Positions 45,695 through 54,512 are shown, numbered from the stretch's first letter. The stretch is DNA of 64,000 nucleotides from Streptomyces sp. MST-110588 (GCF_022695595.1 NZ_CP074380.1:5320001-5384000); one strand, 5' to 3'. Translations and numbers: made by a program. Notes: generated by a model not told the origin, from the letters alone.

Positions 45695-46984
45695 GTGAGC
45701 GACAACTCTGTAGTACTGCGTTACGGGGACGGCGAATACAGCTACCCGGTCGTCGACAGCAGTGTCGGCGACAAGGGCTTCGACATCTCGAAGCTGCGCG
45801 CCCAGACCGGTCTGGTGACCCTGGATTCCGGTTACGGCAACACCGCCGCGTACAAATCCGCGATCACCTATCTCGACGGTGAGAACGGGATCCTCCGCTA
45901 CCGCGGCTACCCGATCGAGCAGCTCGCGGAGCGCAGCACCTTCGTCGAGACCGCGTATCTGCTCATCAACGGTGAGCTGCCCACCGTCGACCAGTTGGCG
46001 GCCTTCAAGCAGGACATCACCTACCACACCCTGCTGCACGAGGACGTCAAGCGGTTCTACGACGGCTTCCCGCGCGACGCCCACCCGATGGCGATGCTGT
46101 CCTCCGTGGTCAGCGCGCTGTCGACGTTCTACCAGGACAGCCACAACCCGTTCGACGAGCACCAGCGCCACATCTCCACGATCCGGCTGCTGGCCAAGCT
46201 CCCGACGATCGCGGCGTACGCCTACAAGAAGTCGGTCGGCCACCCGGTCGTCTACCCGAGCAACGACCTCGGTTACGTCGAGAACTTCCTGCGGATGACC
46301 TTCTCGGTGCCCGCGGCCGAATACGAGCTCGACCCGGTCGTGGTCAGCGCGCTGGACAAGCTGCTGATCCTGCACGCGGACCACGAGCAGAACTGCTCGA
46401 CCTCCACCGTGCGCCTGGTCGGCTCCTCGCAGGCGAACCTGTTCGCCTCGATCTCGGCCGGCATCAACGCGCTGTGGGGTCCCCTGCACGGCGGTGCCAA
46501 CCAGTCCGTGCTGGAGATGCTGGAGGGCATCCAGCGTGACGGCGGCGACGTCGACTCCTTCATCCGCAAGGTGAAGAACAAGGAAGACGGCGTGAAGCTC
46601 ATGGGCTTCGGGCACCGCGTCTACAAGAATTTCGACCCCCGGGCGAAGATCATCAAGGCGGCGGCGCACGACGTCCTCTCCGCGCTCGGCAAGTCCGACG
46701 AGCTGCTGGACATCGCCCTGCGGCTGGAGGAGCACGCGCTCTCCGACGACTACTTCGTCGAGCGCAAGCTCTACCCGAACGTCGACTTCTACACCGGCCT
46801 GATCTACCGGGCCATGGGCTTCCCGACCGAGATGTTCACCGTGCTCTTCGCGCTCGGCCGGCTCCCCGGCTGGATCGCCCAGTGGCACGAGATGATCAAG
46901 GAGCCGGGTTCCCGCATCGGCCGCCCGCGCCAGATCTACACCGGGGTCGTCGAGCGCGACTTCGTGCCGGTCCAGGAGCGCTGA
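45695..46984 (+). CDS. citA: Citrate synthase
   Basis: GTG 45695 is chosen because Streptomyces citrate synthases begin SDNSVVLRYGDGEYSYPV and GAGGG lies six bases upstream; a GTG at 45683 adds four residues. The product has 429 residues. The catalytic triad is in place: His265 (GPLHGGANQ), His307 (GFGHRVYKN) and Asp364 (NVDFYTGL). It condenses oxaloacetate and acetyl-CoA to citrate at the entry of the TCA cycle. Length and motifs match the type II (GltA-like) enzyme, with no methylcitrate synthase features. Paired palindromes lie in its leader and a hairpin follows at 47089. Confidence 0.97.
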   Translation: MSDNSVVLRYGDGEYSYPVVDSSVGDKGFDISKLRAQTGLVTLDSGYGNTAAYKSAITYLDGENGILRYRGYPIEQLAERSTFVETAYLLINGELPTVDQLAAFKQDITYHTLLHEDVKRFYDGFPRDAHPMAMLSSVVSALSTFYQDSHNPFDEHQRHISTIRLLAKLPTIAAYAYKKSVGHPVVYPSNDLGYVENFLRMTFSVPAAEYELDPVVVSALDKLLILHADHEQNCSTSTVRLVGSSQANLFASISAGINALWGPLHGGANQSVLEMLEGIQRDGGDVDSFIRKVKNKEDGVKLMGFGHRVYKNFDPRAKIIKAAAHDVLSALGKSDELLDIALRLEEHALSDDYFVERKLYPNVDFYTGLIYRAMGFPTEMFTVLFALGRLPGWIAQWHEMIKEPGSRIGRPRQIYTGVVERDFVPVQER

Positions 46985-47088
46985 GCCGCCGGCCCGGCGT
47001 CTGTACGACCGCGACCGCGGCTGCGTGAGGAAGCGTGGCCGTGCAGGGAATCGCGGCTGCGTACGGAATGCGGAAAGCGGAATACGGA

Positions 47089-47137
47089 AAGCGCCCCGCC
47101 TCCAGATCCCCCCACGGGTCCGGAGAGCGGGGCGCTT
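47089..47137 (+). terminator. Hairpin downstream of citA
   Basis: AAGCGCCCCGC (47089-47099) pairs perfectly with GCGGGGCGCTT (47127-47137) across a 27-base loop that can itself fold (GGTCCGG region). It lies 105 bases after the citA stop codon and is the probable terminator. Confidence 0.65.
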
Positions 47138-47420
47138 CCCTTCTCCCGGGTCGGATTCCCCCCACGGGATCCGTCCGGGCGTCTGGGTGAGCCCTGCCGC
47201 GATCTGCCGGGACGCGCACGTACGGGAGGGCCGCTCAAGCTCCCCGGGCACGTCGCCCCGGCCACGCGGTAGCCGGGCGAGGTCCCCCAAGACCAGCCTG
47301 GCCGTCGCGGTACGGGCCCGCCGGGGCACCCGCACCGCACGGTTAGACTCACGACCCCCTTTGATGGTTACGTTCGAATGAATGTGATCTGCGTCTCTTG
47401 CCATATGGGGGCGAAAGTGG

Positions 47421-47454
47421 TCAAGGGCCTCGATCTGGAGATCAAGGCCCTTGA
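47421..47454. terminator. Hairpin at the 3' side of the copper chaperone gene
   Basis: TCAAGGGCCT (47421-47430) and AGGCCCTTGA (47445-47454) form ten perfect pairs, and the enclosed GATC-TGGA-GATC adds an inner stem. It could stop transcription from either strand. Confidence 0.6.
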
Positions 47455-47595
47455 GTATGGGTGTTGTGTCACTTGTGAGAGTTTTGTGGAAGTCGACTGC
47501 CGCTACAGGTTCTTCGCGCGGCGTACAACCGAAGCTTCCCTCTCCGGTGACTCCGGTGACTCCGGTGTTTCCGGAGGCTCGGGATTTCCGGCGGC

Positions 47596-47901
47596 TCAGG
47601 CCGCCTGGCCCGCCAGCTCGTACCCCGCCTCGTCGACGGCGGCGCGCACGGCCTCCTCGTCGAGCGGAGCGGCGGAGACGACGGTCACCAGCCCGGTGGT
47701 GGCCTCCGCCTTCACCGAGCGGACACCGGGGATCTCCGAGATCTCGGAGGAGACGGCCCCCTCGCAGTGACCGCAGGTCATCCCGCTCACCTTGTAGGTG
47801 GTGGTCACCTCGTTCGCCTGGACCTCGCCCGCCTGGGCCTCGGCGGCGGAACCGGAGTGGCAGGAGCCCTCGGGGGTGCAGCAGGAGCTGTTCTCGGTCA
47901 T
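47596..47901 (-). CDS. copZ: Heavy-metal-associated (CopZ-like) copper chaperone
   Basis: ATG 47901 gives 101 residues. The C-terminal 67 residues are a canonical HMA fold: TTYKVSGMTCGHCEGAVSSE with the CxxC copper ligand pair, then ATTGLVTVVSAAPLDEEAVRAAVDEAGYEL. An extra Cys-rich N-terminus (SSCCTPEGSCH) could bind a further metal ion. Such proteins bind Cu(I) and hand it to CopA-type ATPases. A perfect CsoR-type operator stands 128 bases upstream, supporting copper induction. No CopA or CsoR gene is in the window, so this copy is separate from a cop operon. Confidence 0.93.
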   Translation of the reverse strand: MTENSSCCTPEGSCHSGSAAEAQAGEVQANEVTTTYKVSGMTCGHCEGAVSSEISEIPGVRSVKAEATTGLVTVVSAAPLDEEAVRAAVDEAGYELAGQAA

Positions 47902-48028
47902 GGGATTCTCGATTCTCCTCGTGGTGGCTGGTTGTCGCCCGGGTGCCGGGTGCCGGGTGTCGGGTGTCGTGCGCACCCGTCGGAGGGTGCGGGACCCCGG
48001 GACTCCCGGTGCCCTCCGATGACCACCA

Positions 48029-48053
48029 CTCTATACCCCCCTGGGGTATAGAG
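48029..48053. promoter_or_regulatory. CsoR-type copper operator
   Basis: CTCTATACCCC (48029-48039) and GGGGTATAGAG (48043-48053) are perfect eleven-base arms around the centre CCT. This TATACCCC-N3-GGGGTATA pattern is the known actinobacterial CsoR target. It is placed to control the chaperone gene reading left; the dedA gene starts 111 bases to its right. Confidence 0.88.
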
Positions 48054-48164
48054 CCACGCTCGGCTCCCCTTTCCGCCCACCCCGGTCGTACGCGTTGCCG
48101 ACCGGCGCCCGGCGCGTCAGCCTGGGAGATGTGAGCTCGGGGGAGGAACGAGGAGGCGAGAGCC

Positions 48165-49112
48165 GTGCACCTGCTCTCCCTGTACGGACTGCTGGCGCTC
48201 ACCACCGCGCCACCGCTGGTACCCAACTCCGCCCTGCTCGTCACCGCCGGGGTCCTGGCGTCCCAAGGAGGTCTGCACCTGGCGCTGGTCCTGGTGATCG
48301 TCACGGGCAGCGCGGTACTGGGTGACCTGCTGATGCACCTGGCCGCACGGCGCTTCGGCGGCCCCGTACGGAGCTGGCTGCTGCGCCGTACGAAGTGGCG
48401 GGCCCCGCTGGAGTGGGCCTCGCTGCGGATCCAGCGGCATGGCGTGCCGTTCGTGGTCGCGGTCCGCTTCCTGCCCAGCGGGCGCATCCTCGGCGCGCTG
48501 GCGTCCGGGGTGGTGCGCTACCCGGTGCGCCGGTACGTACTCGGCGCGCTGATCGCCGAGGCGGTGTGGGCCACGTACTCGGTGGGGCTGGGCTACCTCG
48601 GCAGCATGGCGGCGGGCAATACGCTCCACGCCGCCGGCATCGGTCTGGGCGTCTCCCTCGCGGTCGCCGCGCTGAGCAGCCTCGCGCAGTGGACGGCGCG
48701 CCACCGCGCGGCACACCGGGCCGCGACGCCGCACGCTCCGGACGCACCGCACGCTCCGGACGCACCGCACGCTCCGGACACGCCGCACGCTCCGGACACG
48801 CCGCACGGCTCCCGTGCCCACCCGGCCCTCAGCCCGCCTGCCCCTCAGCCGCGTACGTCAGCAGCCCAGCCACGTACGCCGGGGGTTTCCCCGCCCGCAC
48901 CGGAGGCCCACCCGGACGCGCCGACGGTTCACCCGCGCACGTCGGCGATCGTGACCGGCTCACCCGTCCGGCGCGAACGGTCGCACGCCTCCGCCACGTA
49001 CAGGGCTTCCAGCGCCTCGGCCGGTGAGCACGGGCTCTGCGCCCGGCCCGCCGCGACCTCGGTGAAGGCGGTCAGCTCGGCGACGTACGCGTCGTGGAAC
49101 CGCTCCATGTAG
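48165..49112 (+). CDS. DedA family membrane protein with repetitive C-terminal tail
   Basis: GTG 48165 follows AGGAGG; the open frame has 315 residues. Residues 1-180 are a DedA/SNARE-associated domain: TAGVLASQGGLHLALVLVIV, GDLLMHLAARRFGG, VAVRFLPSGRILGALASGVV (the conserved Arg-phi-Pro-x-x-R loop) and EAVWATYSVGLGYLGS. DedA proteins are thought to move undecaprenyl phosphate or related lipids. Residues 187 onward are PHAPDA repeats and a Pro/Ala tail. The frame runs 184 bases into the opposing Gfo/Idh gene, so the true end may be earlier; another frame stops at 48954. Confidence 0.85.
   Translation: MHLLSLYGLLALTTAPPLVPNSALLVTAGVLASQGGLHLALVLVIVTGSAVLGDLLMHLAARRFGGPVRSWLLRRTKWRAPLEWASLRIQRHGVPFVVAVRFLPSGRILGALASGVVRYPVRRYVLGALIAEAVWATYSVGLGYLGSMAAGNTLHAAGIGLGVSLAVAALSSLAQWTARHRAAHRAATPHAPDAPHAPDAPHAPDTPHAPDTPHGSRAHPALSPPAPQPRTSAAQPRTPGVSPPAPEAHPDAPTVHPRTSAIVTGSPVRRERSHASATYRASSASAGEHGLCARPAATSVKAVSSATYASWNRSM
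48729..48806 (+). repeat. 18-bp tandem repeat in the dedA tail
   Basis: Four units close to CCGCACGCTCCGGACGCA start at 48729, 48747, 48765 and 48783, with a partial fifth. They encode PHAPDA or PHAPDT. Copies one and two are nearly identical, indicating recent expansion. Confidence 0.88.
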
Positions 49113-49930
49113 GTGGCGTACGGCGCGGCCTGCCGCCACGAGAGACCCGGCTGGGCGCTGGGCATCGGCGCACGGTCGTCCAGGCCGACGAAGCGGGCGC
49201 CCTTGGAGCCGCAGACCTCCAGGCGGACGTCGTGGCCCGCGCCGTTGTAGCGGGTCGCGGTGACGGTGGCCAGGGTGTCGTCGTCGAACCGCAGCAGGGC
49301 CGCGCAGGTGTCCACGTCACCGGCCTCGGAGAAGTACGGCGCGCCGCGGTTGGCGCCCTGCGCGTACACGCCGACCACCTCACGACCGGTGAGCCAGCGC
49401 AGGATGTCGAAGTCGTGGATGCCGCAGTCGTGGAAGAGCCCGCCGGACGTCGCCAGGAAGGCGGCGGGCGGCGGCGTCCGGTCACTGGTGCAGGCGCGCA
49501 GGGTGTGCAGCCAGCCGAGTTCACCGCCGCGCAGGGCCGCGCGGGCGGCTCGGTACCCCTGGTCGAACCGGCGCTGGAAACCGATCTGTACGGGTACGGA
49601 GCCGGCCCGGACGCGCTCCACGACGCCGAGCGTGCCGGGCACGTCCAGCGCCACCGGCTTCTCGCAGAACACCGGCACACCGGCGTCCAGCGCCTGGTGG
49701 ATCAGTTCGGCGTGGGCGCTGGTCGCCGCGGTGATCACCACCCCGTCCGGACCGTCCGCGTACAGCCGTTCGGGCGTGCCGGCGGATTCGACGCCCAGCG
49801 TGTCCGCCAGGGCACCGGCACGCGCGGGGTCGGCGTCGGCGACCACGACCCGCCCGACGCCCGGCAGCGACTTCAGCGTCCCGGCGTGGAACGCCCCGAT
49901 GCGCCCCGTACCGATCAGACCGATCTTCAC
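48929..49930 (-). CDS. Gfo/Idh/MocA oxidoreductase, inositol dehydrogenase-like
   Basis: GTG 49930 has AAGGAG eight bases upstream; 333 residues. The Rossmann fold is MKIGLIGTGRIGAFHAGTL, the catalytic motif CEKPVALDVPG, and HDCGIHDFDILRWLTGREV carries the conserved Asp and His of inositol-2-dehydrogenase-like enzymes. FQRRFDQGYRAAR also matches that branch. It probably oxidises a cyclitol or sugar with NAD(P). It lies about 3 kb from the inositol cluster on the same strand as iolG, so a related role is likely but the substrate is not shown. Confidence 0.88.
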   Translation of the reverse strand: MKIGLIGTGRIGAFHAGTLKSLPGVGRVVVADADPARAGALADTLGVESAGTPERLYADGPDGVVITAATSAHAELIHQALDAGVPVFCEKPVALDVPGTLGVVERVRAGSVPVQIGFQRRFDQGYRAARAALRGGELGWLHTLRACTSDRTPPPAAFLATSGGLFHDCGIHDFDILRWLTGREVVGVYAQGANRGAPYFSEAGDVDTCAALLRFDDDTLATVTATRYNGAGHDVRLEVCGSKGARFVGLDDRAPMPSAQPGLSWRQAAPYATYMERFHDAYVAELTAFTEVAAGRAQSPCSPAEALEALYVAEACDRSRRTGEPVTIADVRG

Positions 49931-49990
49931 GCGCCGGCTCCTTCCGGTTCTCGGTCCGGGTTCCGGCCCGGCTTCCGGCCCCCTTATGCC

Positions 49991-50545
49991 TTATGGAACG
50001 TCTGGAACGGCGAAACCTGAGGTACTCCGGAAGTGGTGATCGTCCAGCGGAAGTTCGTCGAAGATCTCCGACTCCGCGTCGCCGGTCACCAGGACGGACA
50101 CCAGGAACTCCGTGCAGCTCATGCGGTGGTGCTCCCAATGGGGACCGCGCCCCTCCTTGACGAGCACCGTCCAGCTCCCGGGATCCTGCCGGGGACGCAC
50201 CAGCCAGTACAGATGCTCGCCGTCTTCCGTGAGGGCCCAGGCGATCACACGGCTGTCCTCCGCCGCGAGTTCGGCCGGCCGGGGCTCACCCAGCTCCCAC
50301 AGCCTGGAGATCGCCTCCATACGGCCCTCGTTCTCGGCCAGGAGATCGTAGTGTTCGAGTGAACTGCCGGGTTCCAGGACCCAGATGGCCTGGTCGAACC
50401 AGCCTCCGCCGTAGGTGTCGATCAGCTCTTTGTAATCCGCGGGAAGGCGGGTTCCCAGTCGGCTCTCCACCCGCCGCCAGTCGTGGGCCCGTGGAGCCGC
50501 CGGGGGCGGAAAGGCCCCGGTGAGCCGCTGAACAGGAGAAACCAC
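49991..50545 (-). CDS. SMI1/KNR4 (SUKH) family protein
   Basis: GTG 50545 is preceded by GAGGAG; 184 residues. The SUKH fold is recognisable: DWRRVESRLGTRLPADYKEL, then IDTYGGGWFDQAIWVLEP, DSRVIAWALTEDGEHLYWLV and WTVLVKEGRGPHWEHH. SUKH proteins often give immunity to nuclease or other polymorphic toxins, but many stand alone as regulators or binding proteins. No toxin gene is adjacent. It sits between a dehydrogenase and a reductase gene on the same strand. Confidence 0.85.
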   Translation of the reverse strand: MVSPVQRLTGAFPPPAAPRAHDWRRVESRLGTRLPADYKELIDTYGGGWFDQAIWVLEPGSSLEHYDLLAENEGRMEAISRLWELGEPRPAELAAEDSRVIAWALTEDGEHLYWLVRPRQDPGSWTVLVKEGRGPHWEHHRMSCTEFLVSVLVTGDAESEIFDELPLDDHHFRSTSGFAVPDVP

Positions 50546-50602
50546 GGTGCTCCTCAATCCCCTTCCCCGGTGTCGTTCCCGCCTCCTGCCGGGACCCCGC
50601 CG

Positions 50603-51565
50603 TCAGGTGCCGCCCGCCGCCCGCAGCTCCCGGTCGACCGCGCGCAGCAGCGTCAGCAGCATGCTGTTCAGGGGCGTGGCGATGCCGTGCCGCTCGGCCG
50701 CGCGGACCACCGCGCCCGTCAGGTACTCGTGCTCCATCGGGCGCCCGGCCATCCGGTCGTACAGCATCGAGGAGCCCCCGCCGGGCGGCACCAGGGTGTA
50801 GATCTCCAGCGTCCGCCGGACGTCCTCCTCGCCGATGTCCGCTCCCTCGGCCCGCGCGACCTCGGCGGCCTCGCGCAGCAGGTCCCGGGTGAGCCGGGCC
50901 ATGCCGGGGTCGGCGAAGATGCCCATGCGCTGCTGGAGGAGCGCGGTGAGCGGGTTGGCCGCGAGATTGGTGAACAGCTTGCGCCAGGCGGCCGTCGCGA
51001 AGTCCGCCTCCGGAACGACGTCGATGCCGCTGCCGGCGAGCAGCGCGGCGAAACGTTCGGCCAAGGGCCCCTGGGGTACGTGGAGTTCGCTGGCTATGTG
51101 ATGGACGATCCGGCCGGGCGCGGTGCGCTCCACGGACATGTAGACGATCGTGGGCAGGATTCCGGTGCCCTCGGGCACCAGGGGCGCTACGCGCTGCTCG
51201 TGGCCGAGGCCGTTCTGCAGTACGGCCACGACCGTCTCCGGCCCGCACAGCCGCTCCAGCCACCCGGCGGTGCCTGCCGTGTCCTGGGCCTTGGTGGTCA
51301 GCAGCACCCAGTCGGCCGGTCCGACCCGGTCCGGGGCGCTCGCCACGGTGACCGGCGCCTCGAAGACCGCGCCCTCGCTTTCGACCGTCAGGGTCTCCAG
51401 TGGCGTACGGACGCACAGGGTGACGTCGTGGCCGGCGCGGTGGACCAACGCCGCCGTGAAGCCGCCGATCGCCCCGCCGCCGATCACGGCGATGCGGCTG
51501 GGCGCGGCCGGAGCCGTCGGTATGGGCGACAGGGGCGGTACGGGTGGCGGGGGCGAGGGGGACAT
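50603..51565 (-). CDS. 2-dehydropantoate 2-reductase (ApbA/PanE) family protein
   Basis: ATG 51565; 320 residues. After a Pro-rich start, RIAVIGGGAIGGFTAALVHRAGHDVTLCVR is the NADP-binding fold, LLTTKAQDT holds the catalytic Lys region and AWRKLFTNLAANPLTALLQ is the ketopantoate-type helix with Lys and Asn. Enzymes of this fold reduce 2-ketoacids such as ketopantoate; many are of unknown specificity. With no pantothenate genes nearby, use on another 2-keto acid is possible. Confidence 0.87.
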   Translation of the reverse strand: MSPSPPPPVPPLSPIPTAPAAPSRIAVIGGGAIGGFTAALVHRAGHDVTLCVRTPLETLTVESEGAVFEAPVTVASAPDRVGPADWVLLTTKAQDTAGTAGWLERLCGPETVVAVLQNGLGHEQRVAPLVPEGTGILPTIVYMSVERTAPGRIVHHIASELHVPQGPLAERFAALLAGSGIDVVPEADFATAAWRKLFTNLAANPLTALLQQRMGIFADPGMARLTRDLLREAAEVARAEGADIGEEDVRRTLEIYTLVPPGGGSSMLYDRMAGRPMEHEYLTGAVVRAAERHGIATPLNSMLLTLLRAVDRELRAAGGT

Positions 51566-51678
51566 GCCTCGATCGTAGGCCCCGCGCGGCGCGGTGTGCC
51601 GGGGACGGCGGCGCGCGGGGCCCGCACGGTCCTCCCGTCAGCCGCGGTGCCGGTCCGGCCCCTGCGTACGGTTCCCGT

Positions 51679-51885
51679 TCAGCCCCTGTCCTCCCGTCGC
51701 CCGCCGTGGCCCGGTCTGCGGGCCACCCACAGACGGATGGTGTCGGCGAACCAGTAGGGCTTACCGCTCTCCACCAGGTCCGGGGTCGGCAGCAGACCGT
51801 GCTTGCGGTAGGAGCGCACGGTGTCCGGCTGCACCCGGATGTGTGCGGCGATCTCCTTGTACGACCAGAGCCTCCGGTCGGTCAT
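51679..51885 (-). CDS. Small helix-turn-helix (excisionase/MerR-like) protein
   Basis: ATG 51885 follows GGGAGG; 68 residues. It is one winged HTH: LWSYKEIAAHIRVQPDTVRS then YRKHGLLPTPDLVESGKPYW and FADTIRLWVARRPGHGG. That is the HTH_17/AlpA-like fold seen in excisionases and in small stand-alone regulators. No integrase, attachment site or other mobile genes are near, so it is more likely a chromosomal regulator. Confidence 0.8.
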   Translation of the reverse strand: MTDRRLWSYKEIAAHIRVQPDTVRSYRKHGLLPTPDLVESGKPYWFADTIRLWVARRPGHGGRREDRG

Positions 51886-52032
51886 GTGTCTCGCACCTCC
51901 CTGTGCCGCGCGCAGCGGCGGCCCGGGATGAGCCGGCGGAGGTACTGCGTGCGGCCTGGCGATGAATCAGCCTGTGCCCGATGAACGACACGTTCCGCAA
52001 AGGGGGAGGGGCTGTTGATCCTCTGTGACCAA

Positions 52033-52069
52033 AGCCCCGCCCGACGGTGACAGACGTGACGGGCGGGCT
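52033..52069 (-). terminator. Hairpin downstream of iolG
   Basis: AGCCCCGCCCG (52033-52043) and CGGGCGGGCT (52060-52069) pair with one bulged C around a 16-base loop. It lies about 145 bases after the iolG stop in the minus direction, in the 330-base gap before the small HTH gene. Confidence 0.6.
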
Positions 52070-52106
52070 ACGGCTGTCATGGGCCGGAGATGGTGGGACA
52101 TCCGTT

Positions 52107-52190
52107 ACGTACGACCGCCGACCGCCAGCCGCCGACCGCCAGCCGCCGGCCGTCGACCGCCGGCCGTCGGCCGCCTGGCGGATCCGGCCG
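52107..52190. repeat. Imperfect GACCGCC-type repeats after iolG
   Basis: About 80 bases consist of variants of CGACCGCCAGCCGC and GGCCGTCGACCGCC in tandem. They fill the gap between iolG and its terminator; no gene is seen in the surrounding 330 bases. Confidence 0.6.
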
Positions 52191-52213
52191 CACAAAGAGC
52201 AGCCCCCACCAGG

Positions 52214-53242
52214 TCAGCGGTACAGCGCCGGCCGCTCGATCAGCTCGACCGCCACACGCTCGCCGGTGGCCTGAGCCCGTACGCCCGCCTCGCACACCGC
52301 CGCCGCCGCGTACCCGTCCCAGACGCCCGGCCCCCGGACCTCGCCGCGCCGGGCCGCGTCCACCCACCGCTGCACCTGCCGGTCGTACGCGTCCTCGAAG
52401 CGCTCCACGAAACCGGGCGTGATCTCCCCGCCCCAGCGCCCCGCGGCGTTCACGAACACCCCGTGGTCGTCCCCGATCCGGGCGGTGCCGTCCTCACAGA
52501 CCGCCTCGCAGCCGACCTGGTAGCCGAAGCCGCAGTTGAGGAACAGCTCCGTGTCCGCCAACTGCCCGGCCGCGGTCTCGAAGAGGACGAGCTGCGGGTC
52601 GCTCAGCCCCTCGGGCGCCCTGCCGGTGGCGACCGGCCGCAGCACCCGTACGGCCGTGATCTCCTCCTCCAGCAGCCAGCGCGTCACATCGATCTCGTGG
52701 ACGAGCGAGTCGTGGACCGTCATGGCGTCGGTGAAGCCGGGCGGGGTGGCGGCGTTGCGGTGCTTGTGGCGCAGCATCAGCGTACGTCCGTAAGCGCCCT
52801 GGGCCAGAAGGCTCTTGAGCCGGAGATAGTCGGCGTCGTACCGGCGCATGAAACCCACCTGCACCAGGCGCCGGCCCAGTCGCTGTTCGGCGGCCAGGAC
52901 CCGTAGCGCGGCGGCCGGGTCCGGTGTGAGCGGCTTCTCGCACAGGACGGGCAGGCCGTGGCCGAAGGCGGTCAGCAGCGCGGCCTCATGGGCCGGCCCC
53001 GGGGTGGCGATCAGTACGGCGTCGACGTCCGGGCGGGCCATGGCGGCGGCCGGGTCGGTGCAGGGCACACACCCCTCGATCCCGGCGGCGACGCCCTTGG
53101 CCCGGTCCGCGTCGATGTCGACGACCGCCGCCACCCGTGCGCCGCTGATGACGTCGTTGATACGGCGTACGTGGTCGGCGCCCATGCGGCCGGTGCCGAT
53201 GACGGCCACGCCGAGCACTGCCTGTCGCGCCTGCTGACTCAT
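52214..53242 (-). CDS. iolG: myo-Inositol 2-dehydrogenase (IolG-type Gfo/Idh/MocA)
   Basis: ATG 53242 follows GAGGAG; 342 residues. [20 protein letters not shown] is the NAD-binding loop, [13 protein letters not shown] the EKP motif, and [20 protein letters not shown] contains the Asp/His pair of inositol dehydrogenases. [19 protein letters not shown] is typical of IolG. It oxidises myo-inositol to scyllo-inosose, the first step of the pathway whose other genes are next door. It follows iolE by 100 bases on the same strand. Confidence 0.92.
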   Translation of the reverse strand: MSQQARQAVLGVAVIGTGRMGADHVRRINDVISGARVAAVVDIDADRAKGVAAGIEGCVPCTDPAAAMARPDVDAVLIATPGPAHEAALLTAFGHGLPVLCEKPLTPDPAAALRVLAAEQRLGRRLVQVGFMRRYDADYLRLKSLLAQGAYGRTLMLRHKHRNAATPPGFTDAMTVHDSLVHEIDVTRWLLEEEITAVRVLRPVATGRAPEGLSDPQLVLFETAAGQLADTELFLNCGFGYQVGCEAVCEDGTARIGDDHGVFVNAAGRWGGEITPGFVERFEDAYDRQVQRWVDAARRGEVRGPGVWDGYAAAAVCEAGVRAQATGERVAVELIERPALYR

Positions 53243-53277
53243 CTTCCGGTTCTCCTCGCCGTTCCTCGCCGTTCCTT

Positions 53278-53322
53278 GCTTGCCTCGCCTCGCCTCGCCT
53301 CGTCCCGCCTCGCCTTGCCGGC
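53278..53322. repeat. GCCTC pentanucleotide microsatellite
   Basis: Between iolE and iolG, GCCTC is repeated about seven times with minor changes. It lies upstream of iolG's ribosome-binding site and is a slippage-prone spot. Confidence 0.75.
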
Positions 53323-53342
53323 TTCTTGACCCGCGTGTCCGT

Positions 53343-54290
53343 TCAGGCGCCGCAGGAGCGCAGGAAACGGCGGGTGCGCTCGGCGATGGGGAAGGGCCGG
53401 TCGGGCGGGCAGGGGTACATGTCCTGCTCGACGATCGCGAACAGGTCGACGTCCAGCGCCTGCGCGGCCTCCAGTACGGGCGGCAGCGCCGGTACGCCCA
53501 GTGGCGGTTCGCACATCACTCCCTGCCGGACCGCCGGGCCGAACGGCGTGCCCTGCTCGCGGACGTCCGCGAGGACGGCCGGGTCGACCTGCTTGAGGTG
53601 CAGATAGCCGATCCGTTCGCCGTAGGTCTTGATGAGCTTGACGCTGTCGCCGCCGCAGTAGGCGTAGTGCCCGGTGTCCAGACACAGGCCGACCAGCCCG
53701 GGGTCCGTGCCGTCCAGGAAGCGCGCCACGTTCTCCTCGGTGTCGATGTGGGTGTCGGCGTGCGGATGGAGGACGATGCCGAGGCCGAACTCCTCCCGTA
53801 CCCGCCGGCCCAGCCGGTCCATGCCGCTGGTCAGGTGCCGCCACTGCTCGGCGGTCAGTTCGCGCGGCTCGATCTCCTCGGCGGTCTTGTCGTCCCGCCA
53901 GAAGGAGGGGATGACGACGAGGTGGCCCGCGCCCATCGCCTGCGTGAGTGTGGCGACCCGGGAGACGTGCGCCCATGTCGCGTCCCATACGCCGGGGCCG
54001 TGGTGCAGGGAGGTGAAGACGGTGCCGGCCGAGACCTTCAGGCCCCGGTGGGCGATCTCGCGGTGGAGCACGGCGGGGTCGGTGGGGAGATAGCCGTACG
54101 GGCCGAGTTCGATCCACTCGTACCCGGCCCGCGCGACCTCGTCCAGGAAGCGGCGCCAGGGGACCTGCCGCGGGTCGTCGGGGAACCACACCCCCCAGGA
54201 GTCGGGGGCCGATCCGACGCGGATGCGGTGCAGGACCGGCGGGGGCCCGGGGGCGGCCTGGGGGCTGGCGTCGGCGCGGGGTGCGGTCAT
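53343..54290 (-). CDS. iolE: myo-Inosose-2 dehydratase (IolE-type TIM barrel)
   Basis: ATG 54290 has AAAGGAGAG upstream; 315 residues. The family motif [15 protein letters not shown] is present, followed by [36 protein letters not shown] with metal ligands, [18 protein letters not shown] and [15 protein letters not shown]. IolE removes water from scyllo-inosose to give the 1,2-dione. It heads the left-going arm of the inositol cluster and is divergent from iolC; the shared 276-base region carries candidate operators. Confidence 0.92.
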   Translation of the reverse strand: MTAPRADASPQAAPGPPPVLHRIRVGSAPDSWGVWFPDDPRQVPWRRFLDEVARAGYEWIELGPYGYLPTDPAVLHREIAHRGLKVSAGTVFTSLHHGPGVWDATWAHVSRVATLTQAMGAGHLVVIPSFWRDDKTAEEIEPRELTAEQWRHLTSGMDRLGRRVREEFGLGIVLHPHADTHIDTEENVARFLDGTDPGLVGLCLDTGHYAYCGGDSVKLIKTYGERIGYLHLKQVDPAVLADVREQGTPFGPAVRQGVMCEPPLGVPALPPVLEAAQALDVDLFAIVEQDMYPCPPDRPFPIAERTRRFLRSCGA

Positions 54291-54398
54291 CGCTGCGGCT
54301 CTCCTTTCGCCGGTCGACGGTGACCGGGAAGGCGCTGAGGGGGTGGTGGGGCACAGCCTTCATGCCGCTGTGAAGAGTGTCAAGGTTTCGTCCTGACA

Positions 54399-54413
54399 TA
54401 AGGACTTAAGGAC
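54399..54413. promoter_or_regulatory. Tandem TAAGGACT boxes in the iolE-iolC divergent region
   Basis: TAAGGAC occurs at 54399-54405 and again at 54407-54413, one eight-base step apart. A third copy is at 54471-54477. Their reverse complement, GTCCTTA, overlaps a possible iolE promoter (TTGAGC-18-TTATGT). They are good candidates for a GntR-type IolR regulator site. Confidence 0.55.
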
Positions 54414-54470
54414 TTTGTTGCTCAAAGGTCTCCGATTCCTTTCGTCTGCGCCTCCTTTGACGTCAGTATG

Positions 54471-54512
54471 TAAGGACAAAGTGTTGACAGGGTGTGAGCT
54501 GCTTGGTTAGAC
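54471..54512 (+). promoter_or_regulatory. iolC promoter with adjacent TAAGGAC box
   Basis: TTGACA (54484-54489) and TTAGAC (54507-54512) are 17 bases apart, a near-ideal vegetative promoter 55 bases before the iolC start. A TAAGGAC box (54471-54477) lies just upstream of the -35, inside TGTAAGGACA, which resembles published IolR sites. Confidence 0.72.

Larger units (their letters stand above)
46985..47595. other. 610-base intergenic region between convergent citA and copper chaperone gene
   Basis: No credible gene. It holds two hairpins (47089-47137 and 47421-47454). A 130-codon plus-strand ORF from 47378 lies mainly antisense to the chaperone gene and is judged spurious. Short CGGAA-type repeats occur at 47060-47090. 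Confidence 0.5.

Noticed and set aside
45596..48487. 963-codon minus-strand ORF covering citA and the chaperone region
   Set aside because: Antisense to citA and out of frame with the real HMA protein; composition is that of a shadow frame.
49991..50545. SUKH protein as immunity for the toxin at the left edge
   Set aside because: It is 45 kb away and next to metabolic genes, so pairing is unsupported.
51679..51885. Excisionase as a sign of an integrated element
   Set aside because: No integrase, attachment repeat, tRNA or mobility gene is found nearby; neighbours are metabolic genes.
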